Part shown: positions 1-6,048 of the stretch, one piece after another
Layout: every line of letters begins with the position of its first letter
Position numbering within the stretch: the first letter of the stretch is position 1
NCBI GenBank assembly: GCA_902513935.1
Contig: CABXOR010000053.1
Location: 1-9,836, forward strand
DNA length: 9,836 bases
Direction: 5' to 3'
Source of the DNA: an uncultured SAR324 cluster bacterium
Lineage (GTDB): Bacteria > SAR324 > NAC60-12
Notes under the pieces: generated by a model
Databases searched by the model: none
What the model saw: only the letters and a program-made list of their open reading frames with translations
Told to the model about the DNA's origin: nothing
Position numbers and translations under genes: made by a program

Positions 1-2
1 AT

Positions 3-59
3 TATTCAATAGAACGTGCTTGGTTTCCCAGTGGTAATGTATGTCAACCCAATAGATAA
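3..59 (+). CDS. Possible 3' end of a gene cut by the window edge
   Basis: The only open frame running in from the left edge ends with TAA at 57-59 and would encode the tail YSIERAWFPSGNVCQPNR. I do not recognise a family. Nineteen codons are too few to prove coding, so this is listed only as a possible truncated gene; the aromatic, Cys- and Pro-containing tail is compatible with a real protein end. Confidence 0.2.
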   Translation, partial: YSIERAWFPSGNVCQPNR

Positions 60-91
60 CATTAATTGGTTTGAATTACAAGGAAGTGGAA

Positions 92-135
92 GTTACTTGG
101 AGAGTGTCTAACTTGTGAAGGATTAAGTGGGAGTT
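92..135 (+). repeat. Dispersed ~42-bp repeat, copy A
   Basis: The stretch contains ACTTGGAGAG, then GTCTAAC, then GTGAAG.ATTAAGTGGG followed by AGTT. The same order of blocks recurs at 878-920 and 919-963 and, inverted, at about 1634-1671. Copy A is separated from copy B by the high-GC lipoprotein gene and a gene fossil. The family is not one I recognise. Confidence 0.7.
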
Positions 136-176
136 GCTCACAGAATGTGATGTGACTGACCTTGCGAGGAGAATAA

Positions 177-227
177 ATGTTTGAAGTGGTGATTGAAAGA
201 CAACATCTGAATTGTACTTCAGAATGA
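177..227 (+). CDS. Possible 16-residue small ORF with a strong ribosome binding site
   Basis: An ATG at 177 is preceded by AGGAG (167-171) at near-ideal spacing and opens a frame encoding MFEVVIERQHLNCTSE before TGA at 225-227. It is either a genuine leader or small peptide, or the surviving 5' end of a decayed gene. The strong Shine-Dalgarno match is the only support, since the frame is too short for any family match. Confidence 0.25.
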   Translation: MFEVVIERQHLNCTSE

Positions 228-237
228 AAAGAGCGGT

Positions 238-480
238 TCAGTCGAGTATTCGAGTTACGCCTATGCCGAAGCTGATCCCGGACCTGCCCCCCCGCTGACG
301 CAGTCCAGATTCGCAAGTGGCAACCGCCTCTTCGGTACTGTACTTGGCACAGTCCGGATGGGTCATGACTCCCGCCTTGCTCATGACAGGCTCCACCGAT
401 GTGCAGCCCGTCTGAAGCAGGCCCATTGTCAAAATAAGGAATAGGATGCGTGTAGTGATTTTTATTGCGGTCATTGCCAC
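238..480 (-). CDS. Small putative outer-membrane lipoprotein of unknown function
   Basis: The 80-residue product (GTG start at 480; an ATG at 474 gives 78 residues) begins with a short basic region (KITTR), a hydrophobic segment (ILFLILTMGLL) and a lipobox LQTGC with the lipidated Cys at residue 26. The mature part is only about 55 residues, has two further cysteines (44 and 56) that could pair, and ends in a Gly/Arg-rich stretch. No clear Shine-Dalgarno precedes either start. The gene has clearly higher GC than the rest of the window, with many C/G-ending codons, so it was probably acquired recently. It stands alone on the minus strand between repeat copies A and B. I recognise no family; the lipoprotein call rests on the signal sequence. 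Confidence 0.6.
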   Translation of the reverse strand: MAMTAIKITTRILFLILTMGLLQTGCTSVEPVMSKAGVMTHPDCAKYSTEEAVATCESGLRQRGGRSGISFGIGVTRILD

Positions 481-540
481 TATTTTTTATGATTTAATAT
501 ATATATAATCAAATAATTACTTGGTTATTTTGATTCTCTC

Positions 541-603
541 GTGCGTGTAGTGTGCGAGACCATACAACAAGCTCATTACCCCCACTCTTTCGCATACGCA
601 TGT
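541..603. repeat. Imperfect inverted repeat, possible hairpin
   Basis: TGCGTGTAGTGTGCGAGA near 543-560 is roughly complementary to the segment around 585-603 that contains TCGCATACGCA. The stem is interrupted and the loop is about 25 nt. It lies in the gap upstream of the lipoprotein gene. Function unknown; it could be a structured remnant of a mobile element or chance in a repetitive stretch. Confidence 0.25.
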
Positions 604-652
604 GTGAATGACCTAAGCTATGACTTAACCGGGATAGAATTAGTTGGATTCT

Positions 653-669
653 AAAGGTTAATAACCTTT
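653..669. other. Short perfect hairpin at the end of a gene fossil
   Basis: AAAGGTTA (653-660) and TAACCTTT (662-669) form a near-perfect palindrome. It sits across the stop codon of the minus-strand hydroxyacid dehydrogenase relic (TAA at 660-658). It could be a remnant of that gene's terminator, but there is no T-run after it on the minus strand, so the function is unclear. Confidence 0.3.
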
Positions 670-810
670 TGAGGGATTTATTATATTTAATAATGATGTG
701 TTTTTAGAATATCTTTTAAAATTATCCAAGAAAAAGTACACTTTATCTTTTATTTCATTAGTATAGCCACCACCCGTATGTTGGGTAAGTATTAGATTTG
801 GACGATAGAC
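658..810 (-). pseudogene. C-terminal relic of a D-2-hydroxyacid dehydrogenase (glyoxylate/hydroxypyruvate reductase type)
   Basis: Reading the minus strand from 810 gives 50 codons up to TAA at 660-658, with a stop (TAG, 813-811) directly before and no start codon. The peptide begins VYRPNLILTQHTGGG and ends NTSLLNIINPSKGY. This follows the C-terminal pattern of NAD-dependent D-2-hydroxyacid dehydrogenases: a Pro-Asn-x-x-x-T-x-H block with the catalytic-loop His, a Gly-rich turn, a helix ending in F.DN..RY, then L.N.I and a terminal GY. The Pro usually found before the His (TPH) is Gln here. The rest of the ~310-residue enzyme is absent upstream (811-960), so this is a fossil, not an active gene. 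Confidence 0.55.
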
Positions 811-877
811 CTACGTTTACCATTTGTCAAGACTTTTCTCTCTGATTTAGATGGGTAATTTACAAGAATGTGAGATT

Positions 878-963
878 TTACTTGGAGAGTTGTCTAACTG
901 TGAAGAATTAAGTGGGGGTTACTTGGAGACTGTCTGACTCTGTGTAGAATTAAGTGGGGAGTT
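878..963 (+). repeat. Two tandem copies (B and C) of the ~42-bp repeat
   Basis: Copy B (878-920) and copy C (919-963) abut, sharing GTTA at the joint. Both have TTACTTGGAGA, GTCT.AC and AGAATTAAGTGGGG followed by GTT in the same order. Copy C is more diverged in the middle. Copy C ends where the methyltransferase fossil begins. There are no regular spacers, so this is not a CRISPR array. Confidence 0.75.
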
Positions 964-1095
964 TTTCTACCAGTACTTCAAACTACAAATGAAGGTGATC
1001 TTGTTTTAGATCTTTTTTGTGGTAGTATGACAACTGGTAAAGTATCTCAGAGATTTAACAGACAATTCGTTGGTTATGATGTCCAAGTCTACTGA
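961..1095 (+). pseudogene. C-terminal relic of a DNA (N4-cytosine/N6-adenine) methyltransferase
   Basis: The open frame ending at TGA 1093-1095 encodes a peptide with NEGDLVLDLFCGSMTTGKV followed by RFNRQFVGYDVQVY. This matches the end of DNA methyltransferases in which the SAM-binding motif I (normally DPFCGSGTTG) sits near the C-terminus and is followed by R.FIG.D/E. The key FxGxG Gly is replaced by Met (FCGSM), and the protein stops within a few residues of GYD. The upstream catalytic (DPPY/SPPY) part is missing: the frame runs straight into repeat copy C. It is a fossil, probably of a restriction-modification or orphan methylase gene. Confidence 0.55.
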
Positions 1096-1136
1096 GTGTT
1101 TATTTGTTTATAAATCTCTAACTATGAAAGATCATT

Positions 1137-1406
1137 ATGAAAGCATATGTATCAGTTAATATAACAAAAGGATGGGATACTTGGAATGAAATGGCAGAAG
1201 ATCTGAACTCTGAAATGGTATCAGTGGCTGGGATGCAATTTATTTACAAGGGTTGTGACATGGATGAAAAAAAAGTTCACATGATCTTGGAATTTGAATC
1301 AATGGAAAAAGGAGGAGAATGGTTAACCAGACCAGATATTCTTCAAAAAAGGATTGACGCAGGAGCCGATGTCGAATCGACTGTTATTATACCTCTCAAA
1401 GATTAA
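1137..1406 (+). CDS. Small protein of unknown function, possibly a DUF3764-like ferredoxin-fold protein
   Basis: The 89-residue product has no signal peptide or membrane segment. Its layout of a first strand (AYVSVNI), a helix with W..W (residues 14-17), a second strand (GMQFIYKGC), a polar turn, a third strand (VHMILEFES), a helix and a final strand (STVIIPL) suggests a dimeric alpha-beta barrel. A general resemblance to the DUF3764 family of marine bacteria is from memory of the pattern and is unproven. GAAAG 11 nt before the ATG is a weak ribosome site. The gene stands alone between the methyltransferase fossil and the tmRNA-like sequence. Codon use fits the AT-rich window, unlike the lipoprotein gene. 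Coding is likely; function is not known. Confidence 0.7.
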   Translation: MKAYVSVNITKGWDTWNEMAEDLNSEMVSVAGMQFIYKGCDMDEKKVHMILEFESMEKGGEWLTRPDILQKRIDAGADVESTVIIPLKD

Positions 1407-1613
1407 TTTTTTTGGGAGTGGTATTGTGTATGTGATGAAATTTACGTCAGTACACGCACGCACAAGGGTAAATGGAATTCTGATTGAATTTATATATATT
1501 TAATCATTAAAAAAGAAAATAGATTATTTGTTAAATTAATCCTAAGCAGAACATTTGTTGGTATTTTTCAACTCTAAAAATTATTCTTCAATGATATCAG
1601 CAAAAGTGGTGGA

Positions 1614-1629
1614 CGCCACCTCCACCATC
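1614..1629 (+). other. tmRNA (ssrA) 3'-end-like sequence, putative left attachment site
   Basis: CGCCACCTCCACCATC looks like the last bases of a tmRNA acceptor strand including the encoded CCA. It matches the right-hand ssrA remnant (9643-9658) in 15 of 16 positions in the same orientation, 8,029 bp apart. No T-arm or tmRNA body precedes it; instead GGTGG (1608-1612) can pair with CCACC (1616-1620). It may be the left boundary of an island carrying the litR cluster. Confidence 0.4.
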
Positions 1630-1633
1630 TCCT

Positions 1634-1671
1634 GTTAGTCCCCCCCCACTAATTCTTCACAACCAGACAAC
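1634..1671 (-). repeat. Inverted copy D of the ~42-bp repeat
   Basis: On the plus strand the block CCCACTAATTCTTCACA followed by AGACAAC is the reverse complement of GTTGTCT...TGTGAAGAATTAAGTGGG of copy B, with one base missing and a few changes. Next to it is a short direct repeat CCTTCACAA (1670-1688 region). It lies a few bases right of the tmRNA-like sequence, so it may mark an element end. Confidence 0.6.
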
Positions 1672-1713
1672 CTTCACAACCTTCACATTTCTGGTAAAAA
1701 ACATTATTAAATG

Positions 1714-1742
1714 TTGACTAATTATTGTTTAAGTATTATATT
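1714..1742 (+). promoter_or_regulatory. Sigma70-type promoter of the litR operon
   Basis: TTGACT (1714-1719), a 17-nt spacer and TATATT (1737-1742) each match the consensus hexamers at five of six positions. Transcription would start near 1749. This makes the upstream ATG at 1711 impossible as the start of litR from this promoter and favours ATG 1762 or 1786. Confidence 0.6.
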
Positions 1743-1753
1743 AACAATAATTA
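1719..1753. promoter_or_regulatory. Candidate LitR operator: perfect 11-bp inverted repeat over the promoter
   Basis: TAATTATTGTT (1719-1729) is exactly mirrored by AACAATAATTA (1743-1753) with a 13-nt centre. The dyad runs from the end of the -35 box through the -10 box to the predicted start site, where a repressor would block polymerase. LitR/CarH proteins are known to repress their own promoters in the dark, so autoregulation is the simplest reading; that this is the bound site is inference. Confidence 0.5.
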
Positions 1754-1785
1754 TTCAAAAAATGATAAAATATTCTCAGCATAAT

Positions 1786-2694
1786 ATGAAAAAAGAATTT
1801 GGTATAAATGTAATATCAACTGCTTGTGGTGTCATGCCTCACACAATCAGGACGTGGGAAAAGAGATATCAGGTCTTTTCACCAGAGCGTTCTGAAGGAG
1901 GGCAAAGACTTTACAATGAAACTGATTTCGCCAAAGCAAAGCTCATTGTTGCTTTGATAGAACAAGGTCACACTATATCAAGTTTAGCGAGACATTCATT
2001 GCAAGATCTTCGTTCATTTCTGGTTGTAAACAATGGTGAAAATTCTGAATCAGACAAGATGCTTACTTCTGTTGAAACAAAAAAATTACTTAAGCATTTG
2101 GTAAATTATAATATTGACCTGGTTGCCTCAGGGATGCAGCATCTCCGTTTGAGTACAGGCGTAAAAGAATTTATTTTTAAAATTGTTTTACCTGTAATGC
2201 ATGAGATTGAGAAGTTGACTTTAAAAGGACTGTATTCGGTCACACAAGAACATATTATATCAACAATTGTTAGAGATCAGCTTGGCCAAATTAATCTGGC
2301 TAATGAAGGGCCCAACCCTGACCGATTTGCTTTAGCGACTCCTGAAGGGAACTTACATGAACTCCCTATTTTGATCGCAGAAATTATTTGTAATGCGAAT
2401 CGGGTTTCAACTAATTACCTTGGTGCCTCCCATCCTGCAGAGTGTTTGAGCGAAGCTGTTAATGCTCTTAAATGTAAAACTATTGTGATGGGGGTTATTT
2501 CATCAGCTCAATGGAATTACGAAAATAATATTGTTTCATACCTTGAATCTATGGATAAATATTTGAAAAATAAAGTAAAAGTTATACTTGGTGGTGGCAG
2601 AGAAGTTGATTTTCCAGAATTTAAGAACATAGATAATGTGAGGGTCGTCAAAAGTTTTGAAGACTTCGATAAAATGCTTATAGAATTAAAATAA
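1786..2694 (+). CDS. litR: LitR/CarH-type MerR-family light-responsive regulator with B12-binding domain
   Basis: The 302-residue product (numbered from ATG 1786) has a MerR-type winged helix at residues 5-47 (INVISTACGV, then HTIRTWEKRY and SEGGQRLY), a four-helix cap domain near 95-170 and a cobalamin-binding Rossmann-like domain near 180-302. The cap carries the conserved EH pair (155-156) and the B12 domain the axial-ligand-type His 191 in NLHELP. In the family's W-x9-EH motif the Trp is Thr here (145). LitR/CarH tetramers bind adenosylcobalamin, repress in the dark and fall apart in light. It heads the operon, 8 nt before the FAD gene. The in-frame ATGs at 1711 and 1762 are less likely starts: the first lies upstream of the promoter boxes and the second adds residues before the usual N-terminus. 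No Shine-Dalgarno is evident for any of them. Family call is firm; light sensing here is inferred. Confidence 0.88.
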   Translation: MKKEFGINVISTACGVMPHTIRTWEKRYQVFSPERSEGGQRLYNETDFAKAKLIVALIEQGHTISSLARHSLQDLRSFLVVNNGENSESDKMLTSVETKKLLKHLVNYNIDLVASGMQHLRLSTGVKEFIFKIVLPVMHEIEKLTLKGLYSVTQEHIISTIVRDQLGQINLANEGPNPDRFALATPEGNLHELPILIAEIICNANRVSTNYLGASHPAECLSEAVNALKCKTIVMGVISSAQWNYENNIVSYLESMDKYLKNKVKVILGGGREVDFPEFKNIDNVRVVKSFEDFDKMLIELK

Positions 2695-2702
2695 AGTTTA
2701 AA

Positions 2703-3989
2703 ATGAAAAAAGTGGCAGTTATCGGCTCAGGAATTTCTGGAACATCAGCTGCCTATTATTTAAATAAGCTGGGATATGATGTTTACCTCTTTGAATCCGC
2801 GAGTTACTTCGGAGGGCACACTAATACTGTAGATATAGACTTTGAGGGACAAAGAATTCCGGTTGATACAGGTTTTCTTGTTCATAATGATAGGACATAT
2901 CCAAACTTAATAGATTTTTTTAATGAGTTGAAGATTGAAACCCACCTAAGCGAAATGAGTTTTAGTGTAGTGAGAAGAATTGATAACATTATATGGGCTG
3001 GTACAAATATTTTAACGGTATTTGCACAAGCTAAGAATTTGTTTAGCATTCAGTTTTATAGATTCCTAAAAGAAGTGCTTCGATTTAATAATGAATCGAA
3101 AAAATATCTTTTAGAATATGAGGGGAAGCCAGACTTAACTCTTGATGAGATGTTAATAAAGAAAAAATATTCGGAGGATTTTAAAAATTGGTACCTTCTA
3201 CCAATGGGAGGATGCATCTGGTCTTCACCTACAGACGAAATGCTAAAGTTTCCTGCATATACTTTTTTAAAATTTTGCTTGAATCACGGATTGCTACAGA
3301 TCTTTAGAAGGCCACAATGGAAAACTGTTTTAAATGGCTGTAGGACTTATATCGAAAAGGCCCTTTCCCGAATAGATAAAAAGTTTTTAAATGAGCCCGT
3401 TTTAGAAGTTATTTCTGAAAACAATAAGTTAAAGCTGATTACAGAGAAAAGGATAGAGTTTTTTGACTATTGTTTGATGTGTTCTCATCCACCGCAAACT
3501 CTGGAGATATTTAAAAACATAGATTTTTTAACCAAAGATCTTCTCTCAAAGTTTAAATATCAAAAAAATAAAGCTGTATTGCACTTTGATGAAAGCGTCC
3601 TTCCAAGAAAAAAAATTGCATGGGCAGCCTGGAATTATCTTTTAACAGAATCTAAATTTGGAAATGACTCAGTATCAGTAAGTTATCTAATAAATAAGTT
3701 ACAACCTCTGCCACTTGAAAAATCAGTAATTGTGACCCTCAATCCAGTCAGCAAAATTGATAAGAATAAGATTTTCAAAGAAATTAATTTTCAACACCCG
3801 CTTTTTTCTACAGATTCTATATTGGCACAGAGAGATATAAGAAATATTCAAGGAAGACAGAGGGTGTATTTCTCCGGAGCATGGTTGAGATATGGGTTTC
3901 ATGAAGATGGAATACTAAGCTCAAAAACAGTTATAAATAAATTGCTGGAAGATGATGGAGTGAATGAAGGATTTTTAAAGGTTTTATGA
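2703..3989 (+). CDS. FAD-dependent oxidoreductase (amine-oxidase-like, COG2907 type)
   Basis: The 428-residue protein opens with a dinucleotide-binding fold: GSGISG (residues 8-13), an acidic strand end (E31) and the GGHTNTV block (37-43) typical of the flavin amine oxidase/phytoene desaturase superfamily. DTGFLVHND (55-63) and a C-terminal FSGAWLRYGFHEDG (390-403) complete the FAD site. Length is normal for the family. Homologues sit next to DUF1365 and cyclopropane-synthase-like genes in LitR and ECF/ChrR regulons. Paired flavoprotein and methyltransferase enzymes of this kind make methyl-branched or furan fatty acids in actinobacteria and Rhodobacter. I infer that it acts on membrane fatty acyl chains, as a reductase or desaturase. 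It starts 8 nt after litR with no strong ribosome site and its stop overlaps the next start (ATGA), so it is translationally coupled. Confidence 0.9.
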   Translation: MKKVAVIGSGISGTSAAYYLNKLGYDVYLFESASYFGGHTNTVDIDFEGQRIPVDTGFLVHNDRTYPNLIDFFNELKIETHLSEMSFSVVRRIDNIIWAGTNILTVFAQAKNLFSIQFYRFLKEVLRFNNESKKYLLEYEGKPDLTLDEMLIKKKYSEDFKNWYLLPMGGCIWSSPTDEMLKFPAYTFLKFCLNHGLLQIFRRPQWKTVLNGCRTYIEKALSRIDKKFLNEPVLEVISENNKLKLITEKRIEFFDYCLMCSHPPQTLEIFKNIDFLTKDLLSKFKYQKNKAVLHFDESVLPRKKIAWAAWNYLLTESKFGNDSVSVSYLINKLQPLPLEKSVIVTLNPVSKIDKNKIFKEINFQHPLFSTDSILAQRDIRNIQGRQRVYFSGAWLRYGFHEDGILSSKTVINKLLEDDGVNEGFLKVL

Positions 3990-4726
3990 AATCACTATTT
4001 AGAGCAAAAATTTTTCATAAAAGATTTTTGCCTAGAATAAATAAATTTACCTATTCAGGATTTTATATAAAATTTTCTCTTGGAAACCTGCAAGAACTGG
4101 AGTCTCTTCTTTTTAGTGTAAATAAGTTTAACCTGTTTTCATTTTATGAAAAAGACCATGGTTATAGAGATGGTTCATCACTAGAAGTATGGGCACATGA
4201 TACTCTCCGCAAATCAGGCATAAATAATTTTTCAGGGAGTGTTGTTTTGCAGACATTCCCAAGAATTGTTGGCTACGTTTTTAATCCAGTGTGCTTTTGG
4301 TACTGTTACGATGAAGACAAGTTGGTTGCAATTATTTGTGAAGTTAATAACACATTTGGTGAATCTCATAACTATGTCATTAAGCAGGACACAGAAGAAA
4401 AAATATGTACTCTTCCAAAAGAATTCCATGTCTCACCATTTTACGATATTAAAGGAGAATATAAATTTGATTTCACAAAAAAAAATGCAGTTAAAATAAA
4501 TTACTATTTTGATAAAAAACTTCAGCTTTGTACAAGCATAAAAGGAGTAGAGACTCCCTGGAATGATATAAATTTATTAAAGACCTTTATCCAGCATCCT
4601 TTTTACACGGCACTAATAATAATTTTAATTCACTATCAAGCAATAAAATTATTTTTCAAGGAAAATAAATATTTTCCTAAGCCTATAAAATTAAGTCAGG
4701 ATTTAACTTATGACAAAAATGAATAA
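3986..4726 (+). CDS. DUF1365 family protein
   Basis: The 246-residue product shows the whole DUF1365 signature: an N-terminal RAKIFHKRFLP.I..F.Y block, FNLFSFYEKDHG (48-59), YVFNPVCFWYCYD (97-109), EVNNTFGESHNYV (119-131) and KEFHVSPF (145-152). Length is usual. A hydrophobic stretch near 207-223 may anchor it to the inner membrane. Its biochemical role is unknown; it almost always lies between the FAD oxidoreductase and the cyclopropane-synthase-like gene, so a role in the same lipid modification is likely. It overlaps the previous gene by 4 nt and the next by 17 nt, with AAAGG just before the ATG. Confidence 0.9.
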   Translation: MKSLFRAKIFHKRFLPRINKFTYSGFYIKFSLGNLQELESLLFSVNKFNLFSFYEKDHGYRDGSSLEVWAHDTLRKSGINNFSGSVVLQTFPRIVGYVFNPVCFWYCYDEDKLVAIICEVNNTFGESHNYVIKQDTEEKICTLPKEFHVSPFYDIKGEYKFDFTKKNAVKINYYFDKKLQLCTSIKGVETPWNDINLLKTFIQHPFYTALIIILIHYQAIKLFFKENKYFPKPIKLSQDLTYDKNE

Positions 4727-5912
4727 AAGATCAATAGATACATGTGAGGATATACCTAAATGGGGTATCCTTTTTCTAGAAATGATATCTAACATTAAAA
4801 AAGGAGTTATAACAATTATTACTCCGGAGGGAAAGTATCTGAAATATTCTGGTATTAAAGAAGGAGAGGAAGTTACAATCCGTATTAATGACTGGAGATT
4901 TTGCGAAGAACTCTTTTTGAAAGGTGATATCGGGTTAGGTGAATCGTATATTTCAGGTTATTGGGATTGCGAAAATATCAATAAACTTATCCAACTTGGA
5001 GTAGAAAACTATAAAGAGTTGGAAAGAGTAATAAAAGGTTCTTTTCTAAAAATTATTTTCTACAGGATTAAACATATTCTAAATAGAAATTCTAAGAAAG
5101 GAAGCCAGAAGAATGTATTTGCCCACTATGATATTGGGAATGACTTTTTTCAATTGTGGCTGGACCATTCTATGACGTACTCCAGTGCAATTTTTAAGTG
5201 TGATGATGAAGGGCTATCATTAGCCCAAGAAAATAAGTACGAAAAAATACTGCAAAAGCTAAAACTTAAAGACAAAGATCATATACTTGAAGTTGGATGT
5301 GGTTGGGGTGGTTTCATGGAGTATGCTGCCAGGAAAGGCGTTAAAGTTACAGGTGTGACAATCTCAAAAGAACAATATGAGTTTGCAAAGAAAAGGCTCT
5401 CACAATATGAAGGAATTACTGAAGTCAGGCTTCAAGACTACCGGGAAATAACAGGAGAATATAGCCATATTGTCTCAATCGAAATGTTTGAAGCATTAGG
5501 AAAAGAATACTGGAAAACGTATTTTAAAATTCTACATTCTATTTTAAAACCTGGAGGGAAAATGATTGTTCAGAGTATTACAATAAATAATAATGATTAT
5601 AATTCATATCGTAAATGCAGTGACTTTATACAACAGTATATTTTCCCTGGAGGGATGCTTCCTTCACCAGAGATTTTTAAATCAACCGCAGTTAAGCAGG
5701 GTTTTAAGTATATTGGGAATCTTGAGTTTGGTCGTGATTATGGACTCACTTTAAAGAGGTGGGAAGAAAATTTCTCTCGTGTAATAGATAAAGTAAAAGT
5801 TTTAGGTTTTGACGATAAATTTATTAGGACATGGAGATTTTACTTAAAGTACTGCCAGGGTGGTTTTGAGGCTAGTAAAATTAGTGTCTTTCAATTTAAT
5901 TTTACGAAATAA
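4710..5912 (+). CDS. Cyclopropane-fatty-acid-synthase-like SAM-dependent methyltransferase
   Basis: The 400-residue protein has a variable N-terminal part (to about 135) and a class I methyltransferase domain: VFAHYDIGNDFF (136-147), SAM motif I LEVGCGWGGF (193-202), VTISKEQ..FA (216-226), SIEMFEALG (256-264) and DFIQQYIFPGGMLPS (305-319). This is the CFA synthase family (COG2230), which transfers a methyl group from SAM to the double bond of phospholipid acyl chains. Two positions that bind the catalytic bicarbonate in E. coli Cfa differ: Cys of YSCA is Ser 159, and the His of the HTI motif is Gln 288 (VQSI). The product may therefore be a methylated unsaturated chain, as for Rhodobacter UfaM-type enzymes, rather than a cyclopropane. 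An alternative start is ATG 4719; CAGG 8-9 nt before 4710 favours the first. Confidence 0.9.
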   Translation: MTKMNKRSIDTCEDIPKWGILFLEMISNIKKGVITIITPEGKYLKYSGIKEGEEVTIRINDWRFCEELFLKGDIGLGESYISGYWDCENINKLIQLGVENYKELERVIKGSFLKIIFYRIKHILNRNSKKGSQKNVFAHYDIGNDFFQLWLDHSMTYSSAIFKCDDEGLSLAQENKYEKILQKLKLKDKDHILEVGCGWGGFMEYAARKGVKVTGVTISKEQYEFAKKRLSQYEGITEVRLQDYREITGEYSHIVSIEMFEALGKEYWKTYFKILHSILKPGGKMIVQSITINNNDYNSYRKCSDFIQQYIFPGGMLPSPEIFKSTAVKQGFKYIGNLEFGRDYGLTLKRWEENFSRVIDKVKVLGFDDKFIRTWRFYLKYCQGGFEASKISVFQFNFTK

Positions 5913-6021
5913 GAAGATAGGTTTTTGTTTTAAAATTATAATTTCATTATTATTGTTTGGTTTTGGTTATGTCAGTGGCTTTGAAGATAGAACAAAATTA
6001 CTCGCGTTGTGGGTGTGGTGA
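5911..6021 (+). pseudogene. Possible relic of a secreted-protein gene after the methyltransferase gene
   Basis: Overlapping the end of the methyltransferase gene, a frame without a good start codon encodes a basic, then strongly hydrophobic segment (KIGFCFKIIISLLLFGFGYVSG) followed by FEDRTKLLALWVW and TGA at 6019-6021. It looks like a signal peptide or membrane helix whose gene then breaks off. It may be the front end of a gene whose tail survives at 6997-7164. With only 36 codons, coding origin is not proven. Confidence 0.25.
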
Positions 6022-6022
6022 G

Positions 6023-6048
6023 TGGAATGGTCTGTCGGACAGTTTCCA
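6023..6048 (+). terminator. Hairpin downstream of the methyltransferase gene, possible terminator or processing site
   Basis: TGGAA (6023-6027) pairs with TTCCA (6044-6048), and CTGT (6032-6035) with ACAG (6039-6042) around a CGG loop. No U-run follows (AATAAATAAAAA instead), so a classic intrinsic terminator is doubtful. The remainder of the 5913-6294 gap shows nothing else I can support, apart from a weak TATAAA at 6275-6280 before the next gene. Confidence 0.3.

Noticed and set aside
62..316. Minus-strand open frame of 84 codons overlapping repeat A and the lipoprotein gene end
   Set aside because: Composition and residue pattern look random, it crosses the repeat and the lipoprotein gene, and no signal or motif is visible.
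878..963. Tandem repeats as a CRISPR array
   Set aside because: Only two adjoining diverged copies, no unique spacers of constant length and no cas genes in the window.
92..1671. Repeats as integron attC sites
   Set aside because: The conserved core GTTRRRY/RYYYAAC ends and the symmetric long hairpin of attC are not seen, and no integron integrase is present.
4232..4499. Open frames of 65 codons (minus) and 86 codons (plus) inside the DUF1365 gene
   Set aside because: They lie within a gene with complete family motifs and are shadows of its coding sequence.
5947..5958. TTATTATTGTTT as a second LitR half-site (11 of 12 to the 1719 arm)
   Set aside because: A single arm in very AT-rich DNA with no inverted partner at the right distance and no promoter around it; likely chance.
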